In this document: positions 50,179 through 62,457 of the stretch, one piece after another | Position numbering within the stretch: the first letter of the stretch is position 1 | Layout of the letters: each line of letters opens with the position of its first letter | From: Diadophis punctatus similis | Lineage: Eukaryota > Chordata > Lepidosauria > Squamata > Dipsadidae | DNA: 64,000 nucleotides | Assembly: GCA_023053685.1 (NCBI GenBank) | Contig: JALIGW010000016.1 | Coordinates: forward strand, 1,639,501 to 1,703,500 | Reading direction: 5' to 3' | Notes under the pieces: generated by a model | Database searches by the model: none | What the model saw: the letters and a program-made list of their open reading frames with translations, nothing else | What the model was told of the DNA's origin: nothing | Program-made: the position numbers and the translations under genes

Positions 50179-51134
50179 CTTGAAAAGAAAGGCATAACGT
50201 TAGATTTCTAATGTGGCACACATGTGAATACATTATATGCACAAACATTTCTTCTCTGCATGTTGACTATGGTGAAACAGAATAAATAATGTAAAATAGC
50301 AACAAATATGAAAAATTATTTGTTCATGCATACTATATAATATGACATTTCTAGAACAAAAGTTATTTATATGAACTAACTTCAATAAAGTGAGCATATA
50401 GGTTAAACAGAATGGATTTTCAATTTTCCATTAAAGGAATACAAATGAATAAGAAATTGAATAAATGGGTTTCCTCTCACTGGAAATTAAGAACAAAATA
50501 TCATGAATATGACATGTTATGTAGAAGTAAGACTTTGACCAGAATGTAAAAAGCATTATTGGCAATATGTACATAAAAAGTACAATTTATATTTTACCTA
50601 GAATATCAGAAAAAATAACAGATAGCTGTTTCTTTCATGAAAGTCTTCCTAGTAGGCCACATCTAACTGCATGAAATGTATGTCTGCGCCCACAAACACA
50701 CACACAGTTCATGCAATTGTTTTTAAATATAATTCTATGGAAGATGGGAGGTAATGTTGCAAAGGAATTACTTGGCATCAATTATCAGTAATTTTCCAAA
50801 GATAGTTTTGTGAATCTTATTCATGTAACAATTCTTTTAAAATTCATTTTTTAAAAAATATCTAACATTAGAGTGTCAAGAATTTCACTAACACTGTGTA
50901 AATATAATGCACTTAAATAATCTATTATTTATGTCTTGTAATAATATAGCAAAATGCTTTTTTAAACATTAACAATATTCATTTTTCCATCTTTCAAAAG
51001 TAGCAGTGTCTCTTTTAACAATGATATGCTTTGAGAAATAATTTTGTAATCACTTCTGCAAAATATTCTATTAATTTTTGTATAAAACCACTATGTACAG
51101 ACATACTATATATTATGTATGTGTTTGTATGACG

Positions 51135-51250
51135 TGTGCGTGGACGTGTGCGTGTGTGTGTGAGAGAGAGAGAGATCAAAATCACTGTATTAAAATCCAG
51201 TATTTACATTTATATAAGTCTGTGTCTGTGTCTGTGTGTGTCTGTGTGTA
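51135..51250. repeat. Short TG, GA and TCTGTG tracts
   Basis: GTGTG and GAGAGA tracts at 51137-51175, and TCTGTG units at 51220-51250. Confidence 0.85.
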
Positions 51251-52139
51251 AAAATTTCTTTTACTCTTCACTAATTAAAACCAAAATAGAAAAGTCTATT
51301 TTCATAGTGGAACACAGTGAAACAGGACTCATTTCTCATTAAAATACAGGAAAAATAGTGAGTTGCTCTATGGAAAGCTTTCATTATTCTCCCTTTTAAA
51401 CAATTCCTTTGGTCAGAAGGTTTGGCATGTTAACTAGCATTTGCATAATTTTAGCAACAAGGCCCCAGAACGGTTTGTGGTTATGTTCAGTATAAAAATA
51501 CAGTTTTATACAGAACTTCTTCAATGCATTCCAGATAACAGAAGAATCAACAAAGTGTCTTACTGGTAATTTATGAACATATTAAGAACTAAGATATTTA
51601 TTATGTTAAAAGCTTTTGCTAGCACAACAAACTTCATTAAGTTAGACCCATGAAAGCAAAGCTATAATAAACCCTTTTGTTTTAAAGTACCATAAGATAT
51701 TTGCTCTTTTGCTGCTAACCTTCTGAAGTTAAAGAGGCAGTGTTGTTTATTGGTATTAGAAAATATTATTCAGATTGCACATTTTAATGTTAACGATTGC
51801 AATTTGCAAGTAATGTTATAAGGATTTTATCAATCATAATAGCATTTCATCTACAATTTGAACTGAAACAATGAAAAAAATGTTATTTCCATTCAAGGTG
51901 TTCTTTCAAGTGAGAAAACAATATTTAGCCTTTTTTAATGTTATTATTGAAGGTTAAAGTGTTTAGTTCAGTTTTCTTCTTAATACTGTTGCAATTAAAT
52001 CATCCCTTGTTTATTGAGCCAAGATCCTTGGTTCGTGTTGCCCAGGCGGTAAGAAACAGAGAACAGTTATAACATCATGCTCAAGTATCCCAAAGAAGAT
52101 GAAAGAAGAAGCAAACTAGAAATGCAAATTCAAAGTCCT

Positions 52140-52202
52140 CTGTGTGTGTGTGTGTGTCTCCCTCCCTCCCTCCCTCTCTCCCTCCCTCCCTCCCTCTCTC
52201 TC
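52140..52202. repeat. (TG)n and (CCCT)n tract
   Basis: About nine TG units followed by CCCT/CTCT units, 185 bp past the microexon donor in the transcript. Confidence 0.9.
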
Positions 52203-52387
52203 GTGTCATGGTGTATTTAAGTGATGCCCTTGGAATGTCACTTTTACACTCCTACACTTAGATTATACAATCAAAACCTGTTAATAATGTATCTACATGT
52301 TTATCAAAAGAGGTTAAATAATTAAAAAATGCACACAGAAAAAAAATGTCTAATTCTAAAAACTAAAATTTGTACAATAATACTAAC

Positions 52388-52396
52388 CTTAGAACC
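52388..52396 (-). CDS. NBEA: NBEA 9-nt microexon (Gly-Ser-Lys)
   Basis: A nine-base exon, GGTTCTAAG on the minus strand, adds Gly-Ser-Lys between ...TSPT of exon B and TELENIEV of exon C. It is flanked by an AG acceptor (cag at 52399-52397) and a gttagt donor (52387-52382). The upstream 60 nt are rich in pyrimidine and contain TGC triplets, the kind of context used by the neuronal microexon regulator SRRM4. It is in phase 0 on both sides and 9 nt long, so it is a frame-neutral cassette. My memory of vertebrate neurobeachin includes GSK at this junction, which supports it; I cannot align it here. Inclusion rate is unknown. Confidence 0.8.
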
Positions 52397-52698
52397 CTGG
52401 ACATGCAATAGACAAAGCAGACAACCGATCACAACAAAAAGAAAAAGAAATGTTACAGTCAAATGAAAATACAATGCAAAACAAAGTAATATTTTAAAAA
52501 TCAGATATTAGTTCACAATTTAAAAAGTCAATTTTTAAAAACTTGTTTTCTAAACTTTAACTTCTTATTTGGCATCACTGTAATTGATACAACTCAAATT
52601 AGAACAGCATTAATTAATAAAGCATTCATTTGATATATAACAATATATAAGGCTACTAATTAAAACAGTTTATTTCTCTATCCATCATCTATCTATCA

Positions 52699-52881
<183 letters not shown>

Positions 52882-53499
52882 AAACACAATGATGACTTCT
52901 AACTTATGCATTGTACACTACATCCACTACAACCAAACATGATATGATCCAGAAATTTGCCATTTGGCAAAAAATCTTATAATTTGCTAACATTTCTTTA
53001 CCTTTTATAACAAAACAATTCTGACTAGAAGCTGATTTGTACTACATGTAAATAATATTAAGAACAATTTCTCAAATGATATTTTCTTTGGCTCGAAGAA
53101 ATTCTAGCACAGCAGACCATTAGACATCAGTTACAATATTATGAAATATACTCATCAGGTTAGTAGACAAAGCAACATGTCATCAACTTTATCAAATCAA
53201 CAGCTGTGTTTTCTCTGAATTGTGTTTATATTTTAAAACTAATTTTAAATCTAAGGTATGTATGTATATATTTATATTTCATATTTCTAAACTGTCCATC
53301 TCCTTCAAGTGAGGCTGGATTGTAATATAATTGATAAATAAAACAATGTATAAAAGTTAATATTAAAATTAAATTAGAATTAAAGTTTTTAAAATTATAG
53401 ACTAATGACAATTAAATATCAAAAGGGTACAAATCCTAAGATGGCCATTTAATATTAGCTATTACAAGATGGGGGGGGTGCACTCATGGACCTAGCCAG

Positions 53500-55270
53500 T
53501 CCCATATTCATGGTCCTCTGTGCCCCCCCCCCACAAGGCCACAGATCCCTTTGTGGAAGGCCAAGAGATTGGGGGCTTTCCTCACCACAGAATATTCCAC
53601 AATGTGGGGACAGCAGCAGAGAAGGCTCTCTACTTAGACTCTGCCAGTTAAAATTCTCTGACTGAAAGGGATGTGAAATATACCTTACCTATCTGATCAA
53701 TTGGAACAGTATGATGAGATGGAATGAAACCGGTTCTGTAGGTAACCTGTCTCTGTACCATATAGGGCTTTATAGGTGATAATCAACACCTTGAATTGGA
53801 CCCAGAAACAAACTGGTACCCAGTGTTGTTCACTGTGCAAGGATATTATATGTGTCTTTTTTGGGGGGGCCACTATGGCTCGTACAGCCACACTATGCAC
53901 TAGCTGAAGCTTCTGGATACTTTTCAGGGGTAGCTCCATGTACAGCACATTGTAATAGTTCAATCAAGAGATGACCAGGGTATGAACCTCCCTGTCCAGG
54001 AAAAGGCACAGCTAGCACACAATGCGAAGTTGGGCAAAGGGCCTCATGGCCACGGCTGCCACTTGCTCATCAAGCAAGAGCTGTGAATCCAAGAGCACTC
54101 CCAAGTTACATACCAGGTCTGTCTCGGCTGGTGCAACCCCATCCAAGACCAAAGATGATAAACTCCTGGGTACAGAGGGACCTACCCACAGCCACTCTAT
54201 CTTATTGAGGTTCACTTGTTCCCCATCCAGAACCCCCCACACTGCGAAAGGATGTCCATGCAATACTCAATTCACCTGGGATGAAGATATAACTAGGTAT
54301 CATTACTATATTGGTGATACCTCATATCCTGGAAATGGGTGATCTCACCCAGAGGTTTCATATAGATGTTGAAAAGGAGCAGAGAGAGCACTGAGCCCTC
54401 TCTGGGCTCAGTGGAGGTGCCCTAAGCAGGACTTCTCGCTCCCTATTAACATTGATTAGGGCTGGCCTCAGAGGAAAAAAGTGAACCAGCACAAACTATG
54501 CTACGTAACCCCAACTCTTCAAGTCAGCCTAAAGGAATGCCATGATCAATTGTATTGGAAGCCACTGAAGGGTCAAAGAGAGCAAAGATGGAAGCACACC
54601 TCCATTCCACTCCTGCCACAGATCATCCATAAGTGTGAAGTTTCAATCCTGTATCTAGGCCTGAAATCTGACTGAAAAGGGTCCAGATATTTCTTTCCTC
54701 CAGGATCTTCTAGAGTTGCAATGCCACCACTTTCCTTGACTGTTTTTTCTAAAAAGGGCAGGTGGGAGACTGGACAAAAATTGTCTAACGAAGAAAAATC
54801 CAGTGATGATTTATTGAGTAGGAGCACACTAGCGTCTCTTTAAAAGGAGCTGGAACCATCTCCTCCGACAAAGATAAATTTACCAACAAAATGGACCCGC
54901 CCACATTATACCATCCGGGTGGCCTTAACCAGTCAAGAGGAACAAGGATCTAATACTCAGGTGGTGATATTTGCATTTTGCAGGAACCTATCTACTTCCT
55001 CATGTCCAACAGAATCAAACCAGTCCCATTTCCCTGGGCATCTTCCCAAGACTTCCACACTTGGAATTCAACTGTGAATGAATCCAAGCGATTTTATCTT
55101 CTAAATGCCTCGAAAATTCCTCTACACAGCCCTGGAAATTGGTCTCCGTGTCACCCTTCCCAAGGAAGGTCTGTGTGACCTGAAGCAGGGCTGCTGGGCA
55201 GCATTCTGAGGATATAACGTATAACTTGCTCTGCATCATCAACAGGGTCTCAGATTTGACAGTCAAATCA
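53500..55270 (-). mobile_element. Decayed L3-type LINE (RT region)
   Basis: Minus-strand pieces in order: a linker piece (55015-55266), RT start with LDFSSLDNFCPVSHLPFLEK (54827 on), NKIEWLW and CNLGVLLDSQLLLDEQVAA (54263-54012), VLYMELPLKSIQKLQLV (53950 on) and AFSAAVPTLWNIL (about 53600). Same order as the copy at 29084, with frameshifts and stops throughout. Confidence 0.8.
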
Positions 55271-55912
55271 TTTTTGAAATAAAAGGATTTTTTTTAAAAA
55301 AAAATCCTTACGTTTCAAATTATATTTTGGTGAGGGGCGACCTTTTCGAAAAGAAAGCAAACTATATTATATTGGGATAAAGTAATTATATTTTAAATGA
55401 TATTAATAGCATTCTTTCAATGATGTTTTACTCTCATTTCAAAATTTAAGGATACTACAAATGTATTTTATTTCATGTTAAACAAAATCTGCTTTCTACC
55501 TATTTAGCAGAATATGCTATTTTATTACTAACTTTTAAAGAGACAATAGCTCTTATGCCAAATCTGCATTTAAAGCTGTACTAGCTGTACTACAAGAAGA
55601 AATTTATAAAGCTGTACTAGGTAAGAATAGGATTATGATATACAAACAGAACAATGTAATTTGCTCTGTTTATAACCATTAATTTTTGCAGTGCACCTAG
55701 CTAATAAACCCGTATACATAAGTAATAAATTATTATTCTGAAATAATTTTTTGTATACAAGTTTGCTAAAGGCATAAAACTTACATCCTGTAGTTTAAAA
55801 AATGAAAAATGTGAATATTTTCTTCTTATATAGAAAATCACGCTCAGAACAAGTGTTACCAATACACAATGCAATTTGCAACATATCCATTAGAGGGAAA
55901 TATTGTACTTAC

Positions 55913-56066
55913 AGTTGGGGATGTTGCTGCAGACAACAGTGGCAGAATTCCTCCACAAGCAATAATAATATTGTCTACCATTTGAGAAATGAGGTGGATT
56001 GTATTATGTACAAAAATAATATTTTCATTACTATTGACAAAGTCCATAACTGATTTTGTGGAATGA
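55913..56066 (-). CDS. NBEA: NBEA exon B (internal coding exon)
   Basis: 154-nt exon, entered in phase 2 and left in phase 0. After the split serine codon it encodes 51 residues, [16 protein letters not shown] to LLSAATSPT. The acceptor is aatag and the donor is gtaagt, a full consensus. The peptide is a leucine/isoleucine-rich helical stretch typical of the armadillo-like region of BEACH proteins. The phases fit exon A before it and both the 9-nt microexon and exon C after it. The microexon could therefore be included or skipped without changing frame. Confidence 0.95.
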
Positions 56067-56799
56067 CTATTAAAAGAAAAGGAAAAGAAAGACTGTAAGT
56101 AAAACTATAAAGGCAGTTGCTACTGCAAAGATCAAAATCACAGAAATCAATCAAATTGGGAACCATTGAAAAACAATAAACAACACACATATATGTACCC
56201 ATTTACAGCATTTATCTGCTTTGTGATATCAAGTTACAAATATATATATTGATCTAACAAGTCTCACAAGTTGACCAAAAACCATTTTAGATAGGGAACT
56301 GAGATATAAACTGGTGTTATCCAATCTGGATGAAAGACTGCTGCTATAACATGGATTGCAACTCAAATAGCAGGTTATACATTTTTTGCTGATAAATGAA
56401 AATAAAGGGAGACTATTATAGATCTATTTCGAGCTATTTTGCTCTCGTCAGATAGCCATACCCTTATGGGATATATATATAGTTAATATATATATTAACT
56501 AAAGCATGGAAGACCTAATCAAGAAAGCTTTAAACTGAAATGCTTTGGAGGTTGGAGACAAACTTCCTGAAGATCCTGTGCACTAAAGAACAATGTGGGA
56601 ATTCTGCTGTAAAGGAATCCATGAAAGAGATTCTAAGAGGAATCAGAAAGAAAAACAGGCTTGCAAAATTCAAAGCTGCCAGCTTTTCAAGGTAGGCTAT
56701 ATCAAGAAAGAGATACAACAAGAAATACTAGAATTCAATTTCATTGTTCTTATACTAACAAACTCTTAAAAGTCTGCAGTTCCCATCTGCCCCCACTTA

Positions 56800-57960
56800 C
56801 ACCTTGCAGAATAAACATAGGTTTATTATGACTCTCTTTCTCACACTCCTCCTTTCCCAGGGTTAAAGGAGGGAAATAGCTGAAGAAAACCTGCTAGTTT
56901 TGCAAGAACAGCCTTGACCCACTGACAGATATGAGTGGAAGAGGCATAAGGCAAGAGATTTCCCTTTCCTTTGATGAAAGTTGGAGAACAGTTCCCAAGG
57001 CAATTCCAAGTTTGTTTGCACAACAAAAGCTGGAGAGATTTTCAGCCTTTGAAAAACTGCATGCTCTTGAACAGACCATGTATGTTACTTTTTAGAAGTT
57101 AAAATCATGGTCTTATGTACTCAATTCTATAGAATTAGCAAAGCACAGAAAACACTGGACATTGTTCACATTTCTAGATGTATGTTTTTGTAGGCTTCAT
57201 CTGTATCCTGATTGTAGAGGTTCAGTAACCCAAACAGTCCTACTGGGAAGATCAAATCCAAATTTTTCTAACTTAGCAAAAGACATTTTTGAAATTTGTG
57301 CAAAGCGGAGCTTCTGGAAAAAAAATCAGTATATCATCTAAGTATAGCAGTATATAATTGTCCAAAACATCAAAAAATATTCATAAATCTGGAGAAGATT
57401 GATGGACAATTAATCAGTCCAAATGGGCATTACTGTGTATTTAAATTTACTATACATATAAAAATCTGTTAAATATTCATGACCCTTTTTCATTCTGATC
57501 AAATTATAGCACCTGTCAAATCCAATTTGGCAAATATGCATGCCTTCCTAAGGTAATTCACCAGTTCTGAAGAGGCATTGGGTAATTGATCTCTAATGGT
57601 CATAGGTTCAGAAGAGTGATAAAAGGAAAGGATGAGATACATGTAACTACCGGTAGTACTACTGAGACTTTTGATATGGAAAGATATTGTGTCTTGCTCC
57701 CCATGGACATTACATCCAATTTATGCCCAATACTAGACATGAATAGAATATGACAAAAATTCCATATATTAATTTATTTTCAGCTGTAGAGGAATAGTAC
57801 ATTGCAAAACAGGAGCAACTCAAAGCAATTGCCTGGCAATTGTTTCCACAAGCTTGGCATTCTCTAGTAACTATGTGAGCAATTCATATGACTTTCGTTG
57901 TTATACCAAAGTCTGAAGGAGTGGACAGCTATATTTCTACACCAGAGAATATATAAATAA
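56800..57960 (-). mobile_element. Decayed Ty3/Gypsy pol remnant
   Basis: The minus strand reads, with stops and shifts, an RT-like run including LYLDDILIFF (near 57350), an AKLEKFGFDL-like piece, and lower down FQRLKISPAF, the start of an RNase H-type segment. This order is that of a Ty3/Gypsy LTR retrotransposon. No LTR pair was found and the frame is broken at many points. Confidence 0.6.
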
Positions 57961-58990
57961 GAATAAGAATAAAGAGCACTTGCTTTTTGTCTTCTTAATT
58001 GTCTGAGAGCTTCTGTGCCAAGCTTATGGAAGTGGAGCCTGAGAAAATTCCTGAAGATGAAGTTCTGGACAGATTCAGATACTAGCTTGTTATGTGGCCT
58101 GCAGTTCCATGCTGCAGCAATATGTAACTGGCTCAGATTGTCTGTACTTTAACCATGTACATCTACGTTAGGTATCCTAAGCTTCTACAGTAGAAATACA
58201 AATTGAAATCACACATTCTCTTTATCTCTGCTGAGAACAGGGACCTCTTCACTGCACTTCTCCAGAACTGGAGGCCAAGGAGGCCACAAGAAAGGGTGAT
58301 TGCGTTAAAGAAAGGTTGTGAATTCTCCCCAGATAAATAAGAAAGCCACAGAGGAGATTGGAGTGAAGAGAGGATGTAAAATTATTTCCTCTATGTCTCA
58401 ATTCCTTCAGTCACTCCTCAATTAACACATTATTATTATTTTATTTAAAACATTTATATAGCCACACATTTTATAACCAACACTGTTGGAATAATTCTTC
58501 CAAATTTTCTGGTGTGTATCTGTTCATCAGCAAGTTTCCTGCTCAATCCGAGCAACTTCATTCCTATCCACATCTCTGGCATACAGCTGAAAATAAACTA
58601 CCGGTACATATTCACAAACTCAGTTATGTTTAGGCTCACCTTGTGGCTCTTCCAAATTGCTACTGATATCTTGGATGAGTTATCATAAGCAGCTCTAAAA
58701 CTTTACATGAGGATTACAATTATCCAATAGTAGATCATTATCCTCGATGGGGGACACAATCTGTTGTAACCCCATCTTTCAGTAGATTAAGAACAAAGGC
58801 AATCTTAGAGGTCTCTGTAATGAATTCCCCTGGCCAATTTCTCCATAAAAATTAACATTGAATTGTGAAAGTCAGATACTGATCCTGAGCAACTCTCCAT
58901 TTCCCATTTGTTCTCCAGTAATTTCCATGAAAATGAAGCCACAAGTTATAGGACAGTTTCTGGTTGAAGCAAGTTCCCCCCCCCCCAATT

Positions 58991-59513
58991 CAGGGGCGGG
59001 TTCCTAATTTTTTTACTACCACTCTATGGGCGTGGCTTATTTTGTGGGCGTGGCTTGCCAGCCATGTGACCGGGTGGGCATGGCTTCTCAGACTGCTGAA
59101 GGGAGGGGAACTGAGATAGGTCCTGCTGCCCATTCCCCCTCCCCTCATCAGCTCGAGAAGCCTCAAACGTGCGAAAATTCCTGGGATCATCACCGCACGT
59201 TCGTGGCTTCTCGGACTGCTGAAGGGAGAGGAACTGAGATAGCTCCTGCCGCCCGTTCTTTCAGCATCTCACGTGCTCCCTCAGCCATCCTCCCCTGCTT
59301 GGACTCACTTGGGGTAGGAAGGCAGCGCATGAGCAGTGCCGGAAACTCGGCTTCTGGGCATGCGCAGAAGAAAATTTTTTTAAAAAATAATTTTTTTTAA
59401 AAAAAATTGGCGGCACCCAGGCACCGGCAACCGACTGCACCGGTACTGTGACGTCACCAGTGGGCCGCTACCGGTGCTATAGAGTGGACCGCACTGGTAG
59501 GAACCCACCACTG
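58991..59513. mobile_element. hAT-type element, family A, perfect 8-bp duplication
   Basis: Starts CAGGGGCGGGTTCCTAATTT and ends GTAGGAACCCACCACTG. The flanks ccccaatt (58983-58990 and 59514-59521) are identical. Internally, a block with cttctcggactgctgaaggg occurs twice (about 59080 and 59206). This copy fixes the family's target size at 8 bp. Confidence 0.93.
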
Positions 59514-60084
59514 CCCCAATTGCTATGTTAGTTGCAGCAAGGCAGTGTGCATTGCATGGTGCAAGTCCATGATGTGATTTCACTTAGTTGGTTGGAACAA
59601 TGTCTTGACAACTCGTTCTATAGAAAGTGAGATGCCCAAGGATCTGTTGCCATCTTCAAGTTCTAAAAGCAAGGTTTGATGCCTCTATGTTGAGAAATTT
59701 GTGAGGCTTCTCTCCCTCCCTTACCTCCTTTCAGGTAAGCCAAACCAAGAAAAAGGGTTTCCAGGAATTCAACTTTATGGCTGTAGTGTATAATAACAGA
59801 ATTTTGAAAGCCAAGTTTCTCTCTACCATTTTACATTAAACAAAGGCAAGATGGGGTATTTTGATTTGAGTTTCATTCTCAAAAATGCTTCAATCTCTCA
59901 ACTGTTTAGGCTTGTTCCTTCCTCCTGTCCTTAAAAGCTCTTTCATTCCTTTACCAAAGTAATCTCTAAATGCATTTTCAGCAATTCATAGATTAAAAAC
60001 AAACATGCAAACTACAATCAAAAACAAAGAGAGATGCTCAGCATGGAAACAGCAAACACTGTAATAACAAACCAACACACACTG

Positions 60085-60195
60085 ACCCCAGAGCATGGGG
60101 GGAAAGTCCTTAAAGGCTTTACAGATGACAACCAATACCCTGAATTGCACCCAGAAGCCCACTATTAACCAGTACAGTTGACCTACTATAGAATA
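60085..60195 (-). mobile_element. CR1/L3 LINE scrap (end of RT)
   Basis: The minus strand reads YWLIVGFWVQFRVLVVICKA, the RT C-terminal stretch of the L3-type LINEs in this window. About 110 bp recognisable. Confidence 0.6.
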
Positions 60196-60364
60196 CCCCT
60201 AACTGCCCCTGGAACCACTACAAAATATTCCCTCTGCCCTTGCTGGCTGCTCAGGATATTGTGGCCACTTGTAGTGAATGGTACATTCCTCCTATTCAGC
60301 CTCCAATGGAACTTATCTGCTGTACAATGTTGTTTCCATCTCATGATTGGGCCTGAATCTAGAT

Positions 60365-60497
60365 CAGGGCTATCAAACTCATGGCCTGCGGGCCGGATGC
60401 ATCACGCGCTGGCCACGGCCATGCCAGTTTAGCAAAGTGGGGGGAGTCGCAATACGTCACATTATGACGCCGTGACGACGCAAGTTTGACACCCCTG
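60365..60497. mobile_element. hAT-type element, family C, 133 bp
   Basis: Starts CAGGGCTATCAAACTCATGG and ends AAGTTTGACACCCCTG. The flanks atctagat (60357-60364) and gtctagat (60498-60505) agree at 7 of 8. CpG-rich interior with gtcgcaatacgtcac. Confidence 0.85.
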
Positions 60498-60954
60498 GTC
60501 TAGATAATCAATTTCTTTAGGATCCTTATTTCCCACAACACTCCCTCCAGAAAAAAGGTTGAAGGGTGGCAGAAATCTCATGCAGCAGAATGGAGAGACT
60601 GATTTTAGAGAAAGTATACAGCACTGATTCTATCAAGGCAGTTAGCATTAACCATACAGCCGAGTCCAGCTGTTCTCCACATCCAAATGAGCCAGACTAG
60701 ATATGAATCTAGCCTACAGGTGTCAAAGCTTATATCACAGAACAACCTATCCATTTTGTCAAGTTCCACAATTTCAAAAAAAAAATCATAGTTCACTAGG
60801 TAAGACTTTGCCTCACTTTTCTCATGTAGTTCTGCCCAACTGGTATCTAGACCACAGCAAGTAGACATAATGCTAAAAAGAAACCTGTAAAGATATTAAA
60901 GAAACCTGTATGTGTTTTATCACACTCATTATTAGAAAATGAATGGTCTCTTAC

Positions 60955-61172
60955 CTTCTCCAAACATGCACATCAGTTTCTAAAGCAAATAGTAGATCAG
61001 TCAGTAATCTCTGGTGCATGGGGGACCATTTAAATTCTGGAATACGGAACATTGTTGTTCGTGGACCTGGGCTGAATTGTCGCCTCTGTTCTTCTGTCAT
61101 TGGCATTCCTCGAAATCCCAAGTCAACACGCAAGTCTCTATCCTGTTGTGTAATAGAACGACCTTGCACAGC
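60955..61172 (-). CDS. NBEA: NBEA exon A (internal coding exon)
   Basis: First NBEA exon of the window in transcript order, 218 nt, encoding 72 residues that begin [13 protein letters not shown] and end near [11 protein letters not shown]. The text matches neurobeachin, a large BEACH-domain scaffold and A-kinase anchoring protein of post-Golgi and synaptic traffic. On the minus strand an AG acceptor precedes GCT (phase 0), and the exon ends in AG before a gtaag donor (phase 2). The split codon becomes serine with the first base of the next exon, giving WRSHSTKSV. The segment belongs to the alpha-solenoid part of the protein, upstream of the PKA-binding region. The paralogue LRBA is the main alternative; the downstream exons decide for NBEA. 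Confidence 0.95.
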
Positions 61173-62457
61173 CTACATAAGCAGTAAATATTTGTTTTTA
61201 TTTAAAATATGCAATGCAAAATCTGGCACAAAGTGCAATTCAAGTGTTACGGGGCAGAGATATTTAATTAAGTACATACAGCAAAATTAGAAAGTCTTAT
61301 TAAGGAAACTTTGTCCTACTTCCACATGTCTTGTTAGGTAAAATTGTTTAAATTTGCATGTTTTAATACCATTCCATTTGAAACGAAGTACAAGAGAGTT
61401 ATGAATTACATAACAGTATAACTGAAAATACCTATTTTGTTTCACCAGTGTGTGAAAAAAGCTTTAAAGTGAAATGATAACAAATGATAAAGAATAATGT
61501 GTTTTATTTGTCACAGAAACAATTCAAATGTGAAATAAAAACATAATTTACTAGCTTACTTACATGATTCTCAGATAGAAGTAATTAACTCAATTAATTG
61601 TCTGAAGGATTTTACCAGCTACATCAGATCATTTTTTATTTATTTCAGAGCTATTTATGTCCCCACATCCCAAGACTTCAGTTGGGCCCAATACTACTAA
61701 TAAGCAGTACAGTAACTGAACGATAGCATTGCCCTGCAATAATTATTTTCCTGCTAGTAATCTGGCTGGGATAGGCAGAAGTGGGTGTTTGATGGTGTTA
61801 CAGATATTGTCCAGGATATAAGCTGTTCCAAGTAAAGCTGCCTTTTGCAATTGACTGATGGTGAATTTGTCAATGTCGGTGGTGTTCATTCCAAGAAAAT
61901 AGTTTTTCAATATATCTACACATTAACAGTCTAGATTATACTTTAATAAATATTTTAAAAGCATGTTTTAATTCTGTTTTAAAATCACAAGGTTCTGTTC
62001 ACAGTAAATATCTTCATATTCCACCTTCAAACTCTTCTGGTAAGCAATTTTGTGTTTTATTCCACCTGACATTCATGATTGCTTTACGACAACACAATCA
62101 AATATGCAAGACAATAAAATTCCTACTATTGCTACAATAGTATCAATGGAATCAAAATGAAGAATAAAAGTTAGGTCCCAAGTTCACCAGAAAATATTAA
62201 TCTTCATTCATCAATCATTGTTATCATTTGAAAATAGTATGGACAAGCAGGGTACACACACACAGTAACAATTATTTAAGGAAAGTATTTTTATTATAAA
62301 AAGAGTTTGTTTTAATTACAAAAGAATAATGTATCAATTTTTTACTTACAATCAATTTGTCTATAGTCCACTATTTCTATAGGTAATTTTCATCTATTTA
62401 ACTCTCATTTGATTTTCCTGATTTTCTATTTAAGGGATGGCAAAGTAAGATGACATA

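Larger units (their letters stand above)
50179..52387 (-). other. NBEA intron microexon-C (2.2 kb)
   Basis: AT-rich, with a short TG/GA tract (about 51135-51175) and a TG/CCCT tract (52140-52202). Otherwise repeat-poor. No exon or recognisable transposon was found. Confidence 0.65.
56067..60954 (-). other. NBEA intron A-B (4.9 kb)
   Basis: Bounded by gtaag at exon A and ag at exon B. It contains decayed Ty3/Gypsy pol (about 56800-57960), a hAT-type element with perfect 8-bp duplications (58991-59513), a CR1/L3 fragment (about 60085-60195) and a short hAT-type element (60365-60497). A 22-nt perfect palindrome sits at 56480-56501. I saw no further exon. Confidence 0.75.
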
